Positions 1 to 11,271 of a stretch of DNA of 64,000 nt are shown here, one piece after another (positions within the stretch are counted from its first letter, which is position 1; every line of letters starts with the position of its first letter). The translations under genes were made by a program, and so were the position numbers. The notes beneath the pieces were generated by a model, which was given only the letters and a program-made list of their open reading frames with translations, had not been told where the DNA came from and did not search any database. Origin of the DNA: Anomaloglossus baeobatrachus (lineage: Eukaryota; Chordata; Amphibia; Anura; Aromobatidae); contig NC_134358.1 in NCBI RefSeq assembly GCF_048569485.1, positions 552,257,809 through 552,321,808 of the forward strand, given 5' to 3'.

Positions 1-1158
1 CACGTGACGCGCTCTCTAGCGCCCCTCTTATAGTCAGGCCAATTATGGAATTGCCCGACAATAAGCAAGGAGGCCGCTATACTACTTATGCCGATTATTG
101 AAGGGTCCCCGGTGAGAGTAAGGTATATATTCCCCCGACCTCCGCGGGCGGAATATATAAAATCTCCCCGAATCTCACTGGCCTCCCCACAATAATCCTT
201 GGCACAATTCGCTGCCACCAACCGATTTACGGTAACTATTAGCCGAACACACAGACGTGGGATTCAAGATCGAGATAACAGAACAGCCCAAGATTAATTA
301 TATAATTTAATCAGCCTAAAGCACACTAGAAACTACAATATATACAATAGGGAATCTACAGAATATACATAGGTCAGAGTACAGTTACAATCAAAGCATG
401 GGTTACAAACAGGCATACACAGTTCCAGCAGTTACCTTGTTGCGTCTGGCCACAGGGGGGCGCTGTAGACCAGGTTTCCAGGAACTCCCACAGATGTTTC
501 CTACACGTGCCCCCAGCGAAAGAACACTGGAAAATGGCCGAAGTAGGGTTATCAACCTGGGCACATCCAGGTCCCCTCCTACCTTAGTGACCTCAGAGGG
601 AGCACTGCCACTCCCCCCCGCTTTTAGTCAGAATTATCCAGAAAGGGGATTTTGGCTATAACTTTGCCTGGGAGCGTCGTAGACGGACGTCAACGCTCTC
701 ATTGTGACAGTTATGAATTTAGCTACAGAACGAGGGGACTCATGACCTGTCTGCCAGTTCCCCATTGGCTGATATCACGCCTGGGGCATTTCCCAATGTC
801 CTGCTCCCATAAAAAGGGTGTGCCGGCATCGTCCGCATGCGGAGACACCATTTTTATGGTTGCCATATTTATCGGAAATATGGCTTGCGAGATATGAACC
901 ATTTTTTACTGGAGTCGTTCTGTCTGGCTATTTCCATAGCCTTGCTAACTAGCTAGCAGCCCCCACTACAGGGTCACGGCAGGGAGTCATCCTGTGTCCA
1001 TTGTCCCTAAGCCACCTAATTTCCATATCACAGGACATGGCCATGGGATTTGTTGCTAAACCAGTTGTGTGAAGGAAAGGGGGGGTGACACCAGGAGAGG
1101 GCTTCCTGACATACTTGAATATCATGATTTATCGTCATATCTCCGGATTTACCTCACA
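1..1158 (-). repeat. 3' LTR of the Gmr1-like element (partial in window)
   Basis: Bases 1-1158 match 6704-7861 with no difference seen by eye. About 120 bases of this LTR lie beyond the window start. On the minus strand its first bases, TGTGAGG at 1158, directly follow a polypurine tract, which marks this as the 3' LTR. Confidence 0.92.
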
Positions 1159-2218
1159 CCTCCCCCCTTTTGAGGGCGCTAGGGGGCAGCACACTCCGGT
1201 GTTCCCCCGTGCGCCCGTCCGCGACCTCTCCTTGTCGGGACAGCCCGTCTGCGTTACCGTGGTCACGGCCCCTTTTGTGGCGAATGGTGAAGTTGTATTG
1301 CTGGAGCGCAAGGCTCCATCGCAACAATCGCCCATTCGTCCCAGAGACGGTGTGCAACCAGCTGAGGGGATTGTGGTCCGTCTCCACGATGAAGTGGCGC
1401 CCGTATAGATAGGGTTGCAGACGCTGCAGGGCCCACACTATGGCCAGGCACTCCTTCTCCATCGTGGAATAGGCAACTTCCCTTGGTAACAGCTTCCTGC
1501 TCAGGTACAAGACTGGGTGCTCTTGGCTCGCAGAGTCCACCTGGCTGAGCACCGCACCGAGGCCGAAGTCACTGGCGTCGGTCTGTACTACAAACGGCCG
1601 CGTGAAGTCGGCTGCCTGTAGCACGGGCGGGCTGGACAGGGCGTCCTTTAGGGCCCGGAAGGCTGTCTCGCAGTCCATTGTCCAATCGACTGCAGAGGGC
1701 AGCTTCTTCTTGGTGAGGTCCGTCAAGGGCTTTGCCAGGCTACTATAGCATGGAACAAACCTCCTATAGTACCCAGCGGTCCCCAAGAAGGACATCACCT
1801 GCTTCTTGGTCCTGGGGGTGGGCCAGGATGCGATGGCTTCCACTTTCTCAGGCTCGGGCTTCAGTGTTCTCCCACCTACCCGGTGACCGAGGTACTGGAC
1901 CTCGCTCATGGCCAGCTGACACTTTCCCGGCTTGATGGTCAAACCTGCCCGGTGGATCCGCCTGAGCACCTGTGCTAGATGCTCTAGGTGGTCCTCCCAG
2001 GTGGGACTGAAGACGGCAATGTCATCCAGGTACGCGGCCGCGTACCCTTCAAGTCCCTTGAGCAGGGTGTTGACCATCCGCTGGAAAGTGGCAGGGGCAT
2101 TCCTCATCCCGAATGGCATCACCGTGGACTCGTACAGTCCAAATGGGGTAATAAAGGCAGAGCGTTCCCTGGCCTTGCGAGTCAGGGGGATCTGCCAATA
2201 TCCCCGGCTCAGATCCAT
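1154..2218 (-). CDS. reverse transcriptase-RNase H block of the Gmr1-like element
   Basis: An open block of 354 codons with reverse transcriptase palm motifs: MDLSRGYWQIPL at the start, FGMRNAPATFQRM, and the catalytic YLDD at residues 63-66, followed by the thumb and connection (YLGHRV, FLGTAGYYRRF). RNase H follows, with acidic residues near D214, E254, D281 and D324. No integrase follows, which confirms that integrase lies upstream of reverse transcriptase in this element. The block ends at the edge of the 3' LTR. It is a mobile-element gene and belongs to the same element as the block at 2300-6457; a CR1-like fragment lies between the two. Confidence 0.9.
   Translation of the reverse strand: MDLSRGYWQIPLTRKARERSAFITPFGLYESTVMPFGMRNAPATFQRMVNTLLKGLEGYAAAYLDDIAVFSPTWEDHLEHLAQVLRRIHRAGLTIKPGKCQLAMSEVQYLGHRVGGRTLKPEPEKVEAIASWPTPRTKKQVMSFLGTAGYYRRFVPCYSSLAKPLTDLTKKKLPSAVDWTMDCETAFRALKDALSSPPVLQAADFTRPFVVQTDASDFGLGAVLSQVDSASQEHPVLYLSRKLLPREVAYSTMEKECLAIVWALQRLQPYLYGRHFIVETDHNPLSWLHTVSGTNGRLLRWSLALQQYNFTIRHKRGRDHGNADGLSRQGEVADGRTGEHRSVLPPSALKRGEV
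1159..1171 (-). other. polypurine tract of the Gmr1-like element
   Basis: The minus strand reads AAAAGGGGGGAGG directly before the TGTGAGG start of the 3' LTR. Position and composition match the plus-strand priming site of an LTR retrotransposon. Confidence 0.8.
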
Positions 2219-2232
2219 GATGGTCAGGTACT

Positions 2233-2300
2233 AGTATCATAGTATCATAGTTTTTAAGGTTGAAGGGAGACTCTAAGTCCATCTAGTTCAACCTGTAGCC
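2233..2300 (-). mobile_element. short CR1-like 3'-end fragment inserted in the Gmr1-like element
   Basis: A 68-base insertion flanked by TACT at 2229-2232 and 2301-2304. On the plus strand it begins with a tandem ATCATAGT motif and continues with a segment resembling the reverse complement of CR1-type LINE 3' ends: the 8-base tail repeat, then GTTGAAGGGAGA and CATCTAGTTCAACC. It could be a severely 5'-truncated CR1 LINE or a SINE that borrows the CR1 tail. Confidence 0.65.
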
Positions 2301-5300
2301 TACTGAGCCCCGGCCAACTGATCGAGCAGGTCATCGATGCGTGGCATTGGGTACGCATCGGCGACCGTGACCGCATTGAGCCCCCTGTAGTCCACGCAGA
2401 ACCGAGTGGTTCGGTCCTTCTTAGGGACGAGGACTACAGGCGAGGCCCAAGCGCTGTTGGATGCCTGGATCACCTCCAGCTTCAGCATCTCGTCAATCTC
2501 CTGGCGCATGTGTTGCTGCACCTCCAGGGAGACCCGATATGCTGAACGCCGGATCGGGGGATGATCCCCAGTGTCCACGTGATGGACAGCCAAGTCAGTC
2601 CTTCCGGGCTGGTTGGTAAACAACCCCCGGAAGGGGTGTAGGGTGGCCCACAGCTGGGACCGTTGGTCCTCCAAGAGCTGGTGGCCAACCTCCACATCCT
2701 CAATGGATCCGCCTGCCCTAACCTGGGCTAGCATATCCAAGAGGGTTTCCGCTTCTCCCTCCTCGGGCAGGTTGCACACGGGGAGCGCACATGCCTCCCG
2801 CTCATGATGTGCCTTCATCATGTTCACATGGAAGGGCTTCCGCCTTCCACGGGCAGGGTCCAGGGTGACCAGGTACGTTACAGGGTTGAGCTGCTGGTAC
2901 ACGAGGTATGGGCCTTCCCAGGCTGCCTGAAGCTTGTCCTGTGGTACGGGGACCAGTACCCACACCTTTTGACCCACTTGGTAGGTCCTCTCACAAGCGT
3001 TCTGGTCGTACCAACGCTTCTGATCGGCCTGGGCTTGAGCCATATTGTCGTGTACCAGTTGCGTCAAGGCCTGCATTTTGTCCCGGAAGCGCATGACATA
3101 CTCGATAACCGACACTCCAGGGGTGGCCAAATCCCCTTCCCAAGCCTCTTTCACCAGGGCCAGGGGGCCCCGCACACGTCGCCCGTACAGGAGCTCAAAC
3201 GGTGAGAATCCTGTTGAGGCCTGTGGAACCTCCCGGTAAGCAAATAACAGGTGTGGGAGATACCGCTCCCAGTCACGCCCATGGGAGTCGACCAACATCT
3301 TAAGCATCTGCTTTAAGGTGCCATTGAACCGCTCGCACAGGCCATTAGTCTGTGGATGGTACGGGCTGGCCACCAGATGTCGCACCTGGACTTGCTTACA
3401 GAGGGCCTCCATCAGCTGGGACATGAATTGGGTCCCCCGGTCAGTGAGCATTTCCTGGGGAAAACCCACTCGGGAGAAAATCTCCAGCAATGCGGTGGCC
3501 ACCTTGTCAGCCCGAATGGACGACAAGGCCACTGCTTCTGGGTACCGGGTGGCATAGTCCACTACCGTCAGTATGAAGCGTTTCCCGGAGCTGCTGGGGA
3601 TGGCCAGCGGGCCGACCAGATCCACAGCCACCCTCCTGAAAGGCTCATCGATGATTGGCAGAGATACTAGTGGGGCTTTGGGGTGTGGCCCCGCCTTCCC
3701 CACTCTCTGACAGGTTTCACACGAACGGCAGTAGGCAGCCACATCGGCCCCCATTTTTGGCCAGTAGAAATGCTGGTTTAACCTGGCCTTGGTCTTAGCG
3801 ATCCCTAGGTGTCCGGCCATCGGAATCTCATGTGCGATCCGCAACAACTCCGTCCGGAACGGATAGGGTACCACCAACTGTCGGTCCCTGGGCCACGCCT
3901 CCGGTGAACCCTGCTGGACCGTGGCCCGGTACAGCCGTCCTTGGTCCCAGACCACTCGCTCCGGGTCCGAGTCCGAGGGAGGCTGTGCCGCCTGCTCCTT
4001 AAGAGCTTTCAGGCTGTCGTCAGCTTCTAACGCTGCCTGAAACCCCTGACTAGATGTGGCCAGAATCGACGAGACTGTCACATCTTCAGTCAGTACCCCG
4101 GGACCTGTGTCCTGGCCTCCACCTGACTCGGCTGCCACTTGGTCAGAAGGGGAAGAGCTATCGGACCTCCGGGAGGCCCCTTGGCTTCCAGCACTCCCAC
4201 TGCGGGTGACAGCGGCCACAGCCGCTGCGACCGTGGGTCGTGCCTGCTCCTCCTCCGTTCCTGACCAAGTCGCCGGTTCAGGCAGACCTACCTGGCTTCC
4301 TGACACCCCGGTTGTGGGGGAACCATGCACCGAGATCTTACCTGGGAGCACTTCCGCTCCTGGACCGGCCCCAATCTCACCTGCCTGTTCCCCTCCTGCA
4401 GCAACAGAACCCCGCTGTGAAATCTCTGGGGACCCCACATTTGCTGTGGTAGCCCCCACCCCACACACTGGTCCTCCCCCTGCAGTACCCTGCTCTCTGC
4501 TTATCCCTGCAGAGGGCAACAGATCCCAGCTCACAGGCTGGTTACTTGTAGAGGCATTGTCACACCTTTCTCTGACCCCCTCCCCTGTCACAGCTGCAGC
4601 TGAGTGTGTGTCTATGGTGTCTATGCAAGCAGAAATATCAGAGTTCACTCCCTCCTCCCTTACATCATTCATAGATAACACATTAACATTGTCAGGAGTC
4701 ATGTCAGTACCGGCTGAAGGTTCAGCCCTTGGTTGGGGCCCAAACTGGGAGGTTATCTGCCCCAAATCTGTCCCAAGTAGCACGTTTGCAGGGATCCGAT
4801 CAGTTACCCCAACCTCCCTCACCCCTCGCCCTGCGCCCCAGTCCACATAAATGTCAGCAACAGGCAGCGCCGGGTCAATGCCTCCAATCCCGGAGACAGC
4901 GAGGGTTTTTCCAGGGATCAAGTCTTGGGGGGACACCATCTCAGGCCGCACCAGAGTCACCTCCGAGGCGCTGTCTCGCAGTCCTATGGTCACAGACCAG
5001 CCAACGGTGACAGGTTGGAAGCTGTCCAGGGACCTACCACCACCCCCACCCACACAATACACCTTGGGCGGCCCTTGGGACGGGGACGGAGCCGGGGCCT
5101 TGGGACGCTGAGGGCACATGGCCTTGAAGTGTCCAGGTAGGTTGCACTGGTGGCACCGTCTTGGCTCTGCCACGGGCCTGGAGAGGGGAGTTGAGGGGGA
5201 CACCCCCTGCAGTCTAGGGGCAGGTGGGGCAGTCGCAGAATTCATCTTACCCCCTCTCCAGGTGCTGCTGGTGGCCGCTCTCCTGGCCTCAGGGGCCCGG

Positions 5301-6457
5301 TTGTTGGTGTAGTCATCGGCAAGGGCAGCTGTAGCCGTGGACCCCTTTGGCTTCTGGTCTCGGATGAACTGGCGGAGATCCTCAGGGCAGTTCCACAAGA
5401 GTTGCTCCGTGATGAACAAGTCCAGGATCTCCGGTCCGGTGGAAAGCTGCAGGCCTTGGGTCCAGTGGTCGGCAGCTCGGGCAAGTGCCCGCCGGTGGTC
5501 AGCCCAGGAGTCCTTTGGTCCCTTCTGTAGGCTCCGGAACTTCTTGCGGTAGGACTCTGGAGTGAGGTTGTACTGTTGGATCAGGGCCCGCTTGATGGTG
5601 TCGTAGCCCTGATCTGCCTCAGCAGGCAAGTCCCCAAGGACATCCAGGGCCTTACCCCTTAAACGGGGGGTCAGGTATTTGGCCCACTGGTCCTTGTCCA
5701 GATGGTGCTGCAAGCAAGTCCGTTCAAAAGCAGTCAAGAAAGAGTCCAAGTCTCCATCCTTCTCCAGCACTGGGAAGTCCTCAACACGGACCTTTGGAAG
5801 TTTGGTGTCTCGAAGGTCACGTGTGGCTGATGAGGGCCGGAGCTGAGCTAGCTGCAGCTGGTAGTCACGGTCTGCCTGTCGCTCTCGCTCTCGCTCTTCA
5901 CGCGCTGCCTGCCGCTCTCGCTCCGCAGCCTCACGCTCTGCGTGCCGCTCCGCAGCCTCAGCGTCACGCGCTGCCTGCCGCTCTGCCCTGCGCTCTGCCA
6001 GGAGTTCCTTGTAGCCCTTCTGGTCTCCAGCCTGGAGAAGGGCCATAGCCATTTGAAGAAGGCTATCCGAGCCTCCCAGGCTCGGTGGAATGGCACGTGG
6101 TGATCTGCGGCACGCTGCAGAGCTAGGCGATTCACTGTCCCTTTCAGAGCGGAGGGCTGGCATCTGGCTCGTTGAGGAACCTTGGGTGAGCTCCTCCTCA
6201 TCTTGTCCAGCAGTGCCAGGTTGCGCAATGTCCTCGGCAGAACGGTTTTCTGGCGTCGAGCTCCTGGAGGACTCGTGGGCAACCTCCTCATTGCTGTCCA
6301 CAGCACCGTCCTCCCTCTCTTTAGCTCCTGCCTTAGCATTGGCCAGTTGCATAGCTCTGCTCCTGGTGCCATCAGCCATTCTTGCAGACTTTTGGTCACT
6401 GACACAGAACTGACACCTGATGCCTCCACACACCTTACAGTATCTGCACTCTGACAC
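2300..6457 (-). CDS. gag-protease-integrase-RT block of the Gmr1-like element
   Basis: One open block of 1385 codons, an old mobile-element gene and not a host gene. In order: a Cys-rich start (about residues 4-18), a charged Arg/Glu-rich coiled-coil-like stretch (about 150-205), a gag capsid-like region (about 215-390), a CCHC zinc knuckle ([14 protein letters not shown], about 435-448), an aspartic-protease-like DSAS motif (about 495) with a downstream LLGTD, a long low-complexity linker (about 580-800), an integrase HHCC zinc domain (about 876-916), an integrase core with D946, D1006 and E1042 (35 residues between the last two), a GPY-type C-terminal part (about 1182), then the first reverse transcriptase motifs ([17 protein letters not shown]). 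Gag and pol share one frame. The rest of the reverse transcriptase lies in the next block. Confidence 0.92.
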   Translation of the reverse strand: MSECRYCKVCGGIRCQFCVSDQKSARMADGTRSRAMQLANAKAGAKEREDGAVDSNEEVAHESSRSSTPENRSAEDIAQPGTAGQDEEELTQGSSTSQMPALRSERDSESPSSAACRRSPRAIPPSLGGSDSLLQMAMALLQAGDQKGYKELLAERRAERQAARDAEAAERHAEREAAERERQAAREERERERQADRDYQLQLAQLRPSSATRDLRDTKLPKVRVEDFPVLEKDGDLDSFLTAFERTCLQHHLDKDQWAKYLTPRLRGKALDVLGDLPAEADQGYDTIKRALIQQYNLTPESYRKKFRSLQKGPKDSWADHRRALARAADHWTQGLQLSTGPEILDLFITEQLLWNCPEDLRQFIRDQKPKGSTATAALADDYTNNRAPEARRAATSSTWRGGKMNSATAPPAPRLQGVSPSTPLSRPVAEPRRCHQCNLPGHFKAMCPQRPKAPAPSPSQGPPKVYCVGGGGGRSLDSFQPVTVGWSVTIGLRDSASEVTLVRPEMVSPQDLIPGKTLAVSGIGGIDPALPVADIYVDWGAGRGVREVGVTDRIPANVLLGTDLGQITSQFGPQPRAEPSAGTDMTPDNVNVLSMNDVREEGVNSDISACIDTIDTHSAAAVTGEGVRERCDNASTSNQPVSWDLLPSAGISREQGTAGGGPVCGVGATTANVGSPEISQRGSVAAGGEQAGEIGAGPGAEVLPGKISVHGSPTTGVSGSQVGLPEPATWSGTEEEQARPTVAAAVAAVTRSGSAGSQGASRRSDSSSPSDQVAAESGGGQDTGPGVLTEDVTVSSILATSSQGFQAALEADDSLKALKEQAAQPPSDSDPERVVWDQGRLYRATVQQGSPEAWPRDRQLVVPYPFRTELLRIAHEIPMAGHLGIAKTKARLNQHFYWPKMGADVAAYCRSCETCQRVGKAGPHPKAPLVSLPIIDEPFRRVAVDLVGPLAIPSSSGKRFILTVVDYATRYPEAVALSSIRADKVATALLEIFSRVGFPQEMLTDRGTQFMSQLMEALCKQVQVRHLVASPYHPQTNGLCERFNGTLKQMLKMLVDSHGRDWERYLPHLLFAYREVPQASTGFSPFELLYGRRVRGPLALVKEAWEGDLATPGVSVIEYVMRFRDKMQALTQLVHDNMAQAQADQKRWYDQNACERTYQVGQKVWVLVPVPQDKLQAAWEGPYLVYQQLNPVTYLVTLDPARGRRKPFHVNMMKAHHEREACALPVCNLPEEGEAETLLDMLAQVRAGGSIEDVEVGHQLLEDQRSQLWATLHPFRGLFTNQPGRTDLAVHHVDTGDHPPIRRSAYRVSLEVQQHMRQEIDEMLKLEVIQASNSAWASPVVLVPKKDRTTRFCVDYRGLNAVTVADAYPMPRIDDLLDQLAGAQ

Positions 6458-6562
6458 TCTAGTGTTGAGCTAGTCTGAAGACCCCAGCAGCCACAGCTGC
6501 TGCAGGCAGTCTTTAGTGTCTGGGAGTATGGGTCTCACACTCACACACACTATTATCTCGAT

Positions 6563-6580
6563 CCCACCGCTATGCCACCA
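6563..6580 (-). other. primer-binding site of the Gmr1-like element
   Basis: Three bases after the 5' LTR, the minus strand reads TGGTGGCATAGCGGTGGG. The TGG start complements the CCA end of a tRNA, as expected for minus-strand primer binding. The tRNA was not identified. Confidence 0.7.
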
Positions 6581-6583
6581 ATA

Positions 6584-7861
6584 TGTCACAAACCACCGGG
6601 GGGGTCACTCAGAAATCCCCCGCGCTGGCTACCAGTACGTCACAATCGGGGGGTAACAAGTGGGGGTCACCCCTCCTTTATACCTCCCGACCGACAGACA
6701 GAGCACGTGACGCGCTCTCTAGCGCCCCTCTTATAGTCAGGCCAATTATGGAATTGCCCGACAATAAGCAAGGAGGCCGCTATACTACTTATGCCGATTA
6801 TTGAAGGGTCCCCGGTGAGAGTAAGGTATATATTCCCCCGACCTCCGCGGGCGGAATATATAAAATCTCCCCGAATCTCACTGGCCTCCCCACAATAATC
6901 CTTGGCACAATTCGCTGCCACCAACCGATTTACGGTAACTATTAGCCGAACACACAGACGTGGGATTCAAGATCGAGATAACAGAACAGCCCAAGATTAA
7001 TTATATAATTTAATCAGCCTAAAGCACACTAGAAACTACAATATATACAATAGGGAATCTACAGAATATACATAGGTCAGAGTACAGTTACAATCAAAGC
7101 ATGGGTTACAAACAGGCATACACAGTTCCAGCAGTTACCTTGTTGCGTCTGGCCACAGGGGGGCGCTGTAGACCAGGTTTCCAGGAACTCCCACAGATGT
7201 TTCCTACACGTGCCCCCAGCGAAAGAACACTGGAAAATGGCCGAAGTAGGGTTATCAACCTGGGCACATCCAGGTCCCCTCCTACCTTAGTGACCTCAGA
7301 GGGAGCACTGCCACTCCCCCCCGCTTTTAGTCAGAATTATCCAGAAAGGGGATTTTGGCTATAACTTTGCCTGGGAGCGTCGTAGACGGACGTCAACGCT
7401 CTCATTGTGACAGTTATGAATTTAGCTACAGAACGAGGGGACTCATGACCTGTCTGCCAGTTCCCCATTGGCTGATATCACGCCTGGGGCATTTCCCAAT
7501 GTCCTGCTCCCATAAAAAGGGTGTGCCGGCATCGTCCGCATGCGGAGACACCATTTTTATGGTTGCCATATTTATCGGAAATATGGCTTGCGAGATATGA
7601 ACCATTTTTTACTGGAGTCGTTCTGTCTGGCTATTTCCATAGCCTTGCTAACTAGCTAGCAGCCCCCACTACAGGGTCACGGCAGGGAGTCATCCTGTGT
7701 CCATTGTCCCTAAGCCACCTAATTTCCATATCACAGGACATGGCCATGGGATTTGTTGCTAAACCAGTTGTGTGAAGGAAAGGGGGGGTGACACCAGGAG
7801 AGGGCTTCCTGACATACTTGAATATCATGATTTATCGTCATATCTCCGGATTTACCTCACA
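6584..7861 (-). repeat. 5' LTR of the Gmr1-like element
   Basis: A complete 1278-base LTR bounded by TG and CA. On the minus strand it begins TGTGAGGTAAAT at 7861 and ends GGTTTGTGACA at 6584. The border is set on one side by where similarity to the left copy stops (after 7861) and on the other by the primer-binding site. Two small open frames (7101-7364 and 7355-7600, plus strand) recur unchanged in the other LTR and are not genes. Confidence 0.92.
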
Positions 7862-8194
7862 GATGAAACAGATTGATTTGTTCTCCATGTTGTGCAAGCC
7901 CCGGGGCATAAATCTAACTACAAGCAAGTTATACAAACTAATAACAGAAGTAACTACTACATAAAGTACATTAACCTCTTACGGACTTGGCCATTTCTGG
8001 TCTCAAAGCTGAAACACAGGCCCAGATTTCCACTTATAGAAGAAAACTTGCAGTACCAATCACAGCCACTACACATTATATGGAGCACTATCACTCAAAG
8101 CGCACCAGGACTGCCTTTAGTTATCAGATCAGTGGAGGTGCCCAAAGAAAAAACCCACTGATCTGATATGGATGACTTACAGTTGAAACCAAAC
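7862..8194. other. non-coding flank, nothing recognised
   Basis: This stretch runs between the gypsy element and the 37-bp array. No coding sequence, RNA gene or known repeat was recognised. Confidence 0.5.
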
Positions 8195-9325
8195 GTTTTC
8201 TTCCACTCTCTATAAAGATACATCTGCAGGTTTCTCCCTCTGTTCTCTATAAAGACACATCTGCAGGTTTTTCCCTCCACTCTCAATACAGACACATCTG
8301 CATGTTTTTCCCTCTGCTCTCTATAAAGACACATCTGCAGGTTTTTCCCTCCACTCTATACAGACACATCTGCAGGTTTTTCCTTCTGCTCTCTATAAAG
8401 ACACATCTGCAGGTTTTTCCCTCTGCTCTCTATAAAGACACATCTGCAGGTTTTTGCCTCGGCTCTCTATAAAGACACATCAGCAGGTTTTTCCCTCCAC
8501 TCTCTATACAGACACATATGCATGTTTTTCCCTCCGCTCTCTATAAAGACACATCTGCAGGTTTTTCCCTCCGCTCTCTATACAGACACAGCTGCAGGTT
8601 TTCCCTCCGCTCTCTATACAGACACATCTGCAGGTTTTTCCCTCCGCTCTCTATAAAGACACATCTGCTGGTTTTTCCCTCCGCTCTCTATAAAGACACA
8701 TCTGCAGGTTTTTGCTTCCGCTCTCTATAAAAACACATCTGCAGGTTTTTCCCTCCGTTCTCTAAAAAGACACATCTGCAGGTTTTTCCCTCCGCTCTCT
8801 ATACAGACACATCTGCATGTTTTTCCCTCTGCTCTCTATAAAGACACATCTGCAGGTTTTTCCCTCTGCTCTCTATAAAGACACATCTGCAGGTTTTTCC
8901 CTCTGCTCTCTATAAAGACACATCTGCAGGTTTTTGCCTCCGCTCTCTATAAAGACACATATGCATGTTTTTCCCTCCGCTCTCTATAAAGACACATCAG
9001 CAGGTTTTTCCCTCCACTCTATACAGACACATATTCATGTTTTTCCCTCCGCTCTCTATAAAGACACATCTGCAGGTTTTCCCTCCGCTCTCTATACAGA
9101 CACATCTGCAGGTTTTTCCCTCTGCTCTCTATAAAGACACATCTGCAGGTTTTTCCCTCCGCTCTCTATAAAGACACATCTGCAGGTTTTTCCTTCCGCT
9201 CTCTATAAAAACACATCTGCAGGTTTTTCCCTCCGTTCTCTAAAAAGACACATCTGCAGGTTTTTCCCTCCGCTCTCTAAAAAGACACATCTGCAGGTTT
9301 TTCCTTCCACTCTCTATAGACACGT
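8195..9325. repeat. 37-bp minisatellite, about 30 copies
   Basis: A tandem array with period 37, measured from successive CATCTGCAGG positions (8221, 8258, 8295, 8332). Each unit holds CTCTATAAAGACACATCTGC then AGGTTTTTCCCTCCG with small changes. Variants such as ATGCATG for CTGCAGG and TACAGAC for TAAAGAC recur at intervals, suggesting block duplications. Short open frames inside are by-products of the repeat. Confidence 0.95.
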
Positions 9326-9589
9326 CTAACAATAACCTCATACTAATGCCACTATTGACTTCCCCTGTATCTTCGGCTCCATGGAGCACTTACATTTGCA
9401 CCATCTTCATCTCCTCTGCGGCGCAGCAGTGACATCAGCAGTGTGATGAAGTGACTTCATCATTCTGCTGCATTTCTGTGTGGGGAGATGAGAGTGCCTC
9501 TGCTTCTAAGTGCTGCCACTTTTTTCTTCAATTGAGACATCCTAGACCTAGACCATCATGAGAGGCTTGTTACATTGGTGCCTCCTTTT
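9326..9589. other. non-coding spacer, nothing recognised
   Basis: Unique-looking sequence between two minisatellites. No gene or known repeat was recognised. Confidence 0.4.
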
Positions 9590-9656
9590 ACAGGACATCG
9601 GGGGCAATGGGGCAAGATGTTATATACTGAGGGCAATGGGGCCGGATGTTATACAC
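9590..9656. repeat. left edge of the 29-bp G-rich minisatellite
   Basis: Two diverged units of the array that resumes at 11272, recognised by GGGGCCGGATGTTATACACTG. A member of an LTR family separates them from the main array. Confidence 0.8.
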
Positions 9657-11271
9657 TGTCCGAAAGACCCCTCTCTCCACCACCTGCGGTGCGGGTACGG
9701 TGAACCGGCTTCGGGGAATAAACAATCAAAACTTTAAAACTGGAACTTCAGGGGTTAACTTGCAGCTTTAAGGTTCGACACCGTTGGGGCACACTCTGGG
9801 CAACGAAGCCATCGGGTAGCCGTTCTCGCCATCCTGCGGGATATACGTAGCCACCGGGATGCTGCTATCAGGATCGCTGCTCTCCGATTCCGACCTCTCA
9901 GGTGCAGCCAGGCGGCCTACCGTTGCCTGTTCCGTTATCGTCGCAGGGTCGTCACCACCGGCTGGTCCTTCGGTGGGTGCCGCTGGGCTTGCTGGCATCC
10001 CCGGGACCTCCGCTCCTGCGACCGGAGCGGGAGCCGCCTGCTGGCTAGCTGATTTACCTTCAGACCCCGCCACTCCAGTGACGGGTGCCGCTCCGCTCGC
10101 CTCCCTGGACGCTGACATTCTCCTTTTCTCTTCCCGCGGACATCAGCAGCAGCTGGTTCACCCGACCCCCTTGGTATTTCTACAGCACTTCACCTTTTCG
10201 GGGGCGGGGCTTCACTTTTCGTGCCTTCACTGCTCGGGAAGACGACTCGAGCGGGAAATCTTCGCACCCAAAATGGCGGATCTTCAGATTTTTCAGCGGG
10301 ACGCCGCTGACGGGGATCACAAGGCGCACTTCTACCGGTAAGTAGACTGGTTCAATCCTGTTCGTCACGCCAAGATGTCGGGGCCGGGGGCCAGCTTCCC
10401 CGTCGCGGGGGGCTGCTTGGGGAGATTGCGCTTGGATCCGGTGCCTCCTCCTCGGTGGCTCGAGCGGGTCGGACCCGGGGCTCGAGCAGCGCTCCTCGCC
10501 CTCGAGTGAATGGGGGAATTGGGTTTCTTTCGGGATGTGGAGAGTTAGTGACGCCACCCACGGGTTGTGGTGATAGTGGGCACCACCGCTGCTGGTGACG
10601 GGGTTCCCGGGAGCGATGGCGGGGAGCAGCTAGGTGTTGACCCCTCTGTGGGTAGGGGCTGGTGGTCCCGGGACCCGATAGGAGGGAGGAGGATTCCGCA
10701 GGATGGGTTTTGGCCGGGTGCAGAGTTGCGGTGCAGTGCAGCGCGGTGCCGGATGGCACTGTTGAACTCACGATTAAACCACACAGAGTCACTGGTAAAC
10801 TAGGAACCGCCGGTGTCCGCAGCCTTCGGTACGGAGGGTGTTTTTGGGATCCCACACACGGTACAGCAGACCCCTGTTCTTGCCCTGCAGCCAGATGCCT
10901 CTTTCTCCTGCCTTGTTCTCCACTCTCTCTCTTCAGTCGGGAACGGGGAGCCCACTCCCCCTGCAGTGATCTGGGTCTTCCCTTGATGCCAGCAGGCCAC
11001 TACCCTGCCCCGGTCACCTCAGGCCCCTTCCTCACACTTCCCTTCCTTACAGCAGCCAGGAGCTATCCTCCCCTGGTCTGCTCTCTTCACTATCCTCACT
11101 CACTCTGCTCCAGCCCCTCCCCCGCTGCTCTGTTTAGCTCTTACACTGGGGAGAGGGGTGTGTATGTCCTGCTGCACTGGTGTGGGATCAGGTTACCAAG
11201 GAGGAGAATGGCCTGCACTTTGCTGGATTTCTGCAGGCTCTGTGACACCCTAGTTTTGCCAGGGCGTCACA
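9657..11271 (-). mobile_element. incomplete member of the TGTGACGCC LTR family
   Basis: A minus-strand LTR-type element inside the 29-bp satellite. One LTR is recognised (10376-11271), starting TGTGACGCCCTGG on the minus strand and ending CCCCGACA. A primer-binding-like TTGGCGTGACGAACAGGAT follows. The internal part (9657-10375) resembles the start of the internal part of the element at 15013-18380, including GAAGTGCGCCTT and CCATTTTGGG. No second LTR was recognised on the left, so it is incomplete. A 116-codon frame at 9768-10118 (minus) is Ala/Pro-rich and matches no gag or pol motif I know. Superfamily unassigned. Confidence 0.75.
10376..11271 (-). repeat. LTR of the TGTGACGCC family
   Basis: An 896-base LTR with TG and CA ends. 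Its start can fold on itself: TGTGACGCCCTGGCAAA is followed by an imperfect complement ending GTGTCACA. The same terminal design occurs in the LTRs at 15013, 17560, 19321 and 24306. Confidence 0.75.

Larger units (their letters stand above)
1..7861 (-). mobile_element. Gmr1-like Ty3/gypsy LTR retrotransposon (left LTR cut by the window start)
   Basis: A minus-strand LTR retrotransposon. Two direct copies of the LTR lie 6703 bases apart and look identical over the shared part. Its order on the minus strand is 5' LTR (6584-7861), primer-binding site, gag, zinc knuckle, protease, integrase, reverse transcriptase, RNase H, polypurine tract and 3' LTR (1-1158). Integrase before reverse transcriptase is the reverse of usual Ty3/gypsy order and is known from the Gmr1 group of deuterostome gypsy elements. 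Matching LTRs mean a very young insertion. The element looks almost whole, with about one break: a short CR1-like fragment lies inside its coding region. The target-site duplication cannot be checked because the left border is outside the window. Confidence 0.93.

Noticed and set aside
398-897. Small plus-strand frames in the LTR, repeated at 7101-7600
   Set aside because: They are antisense to the element and recur only because the LTR is duplicated.
4056-4850. 264-codon plus-strand frame
   Set aside because: It is antisense to the low-complexity linker of the gypsy coding block, where GC-rich bias suppresses stops.
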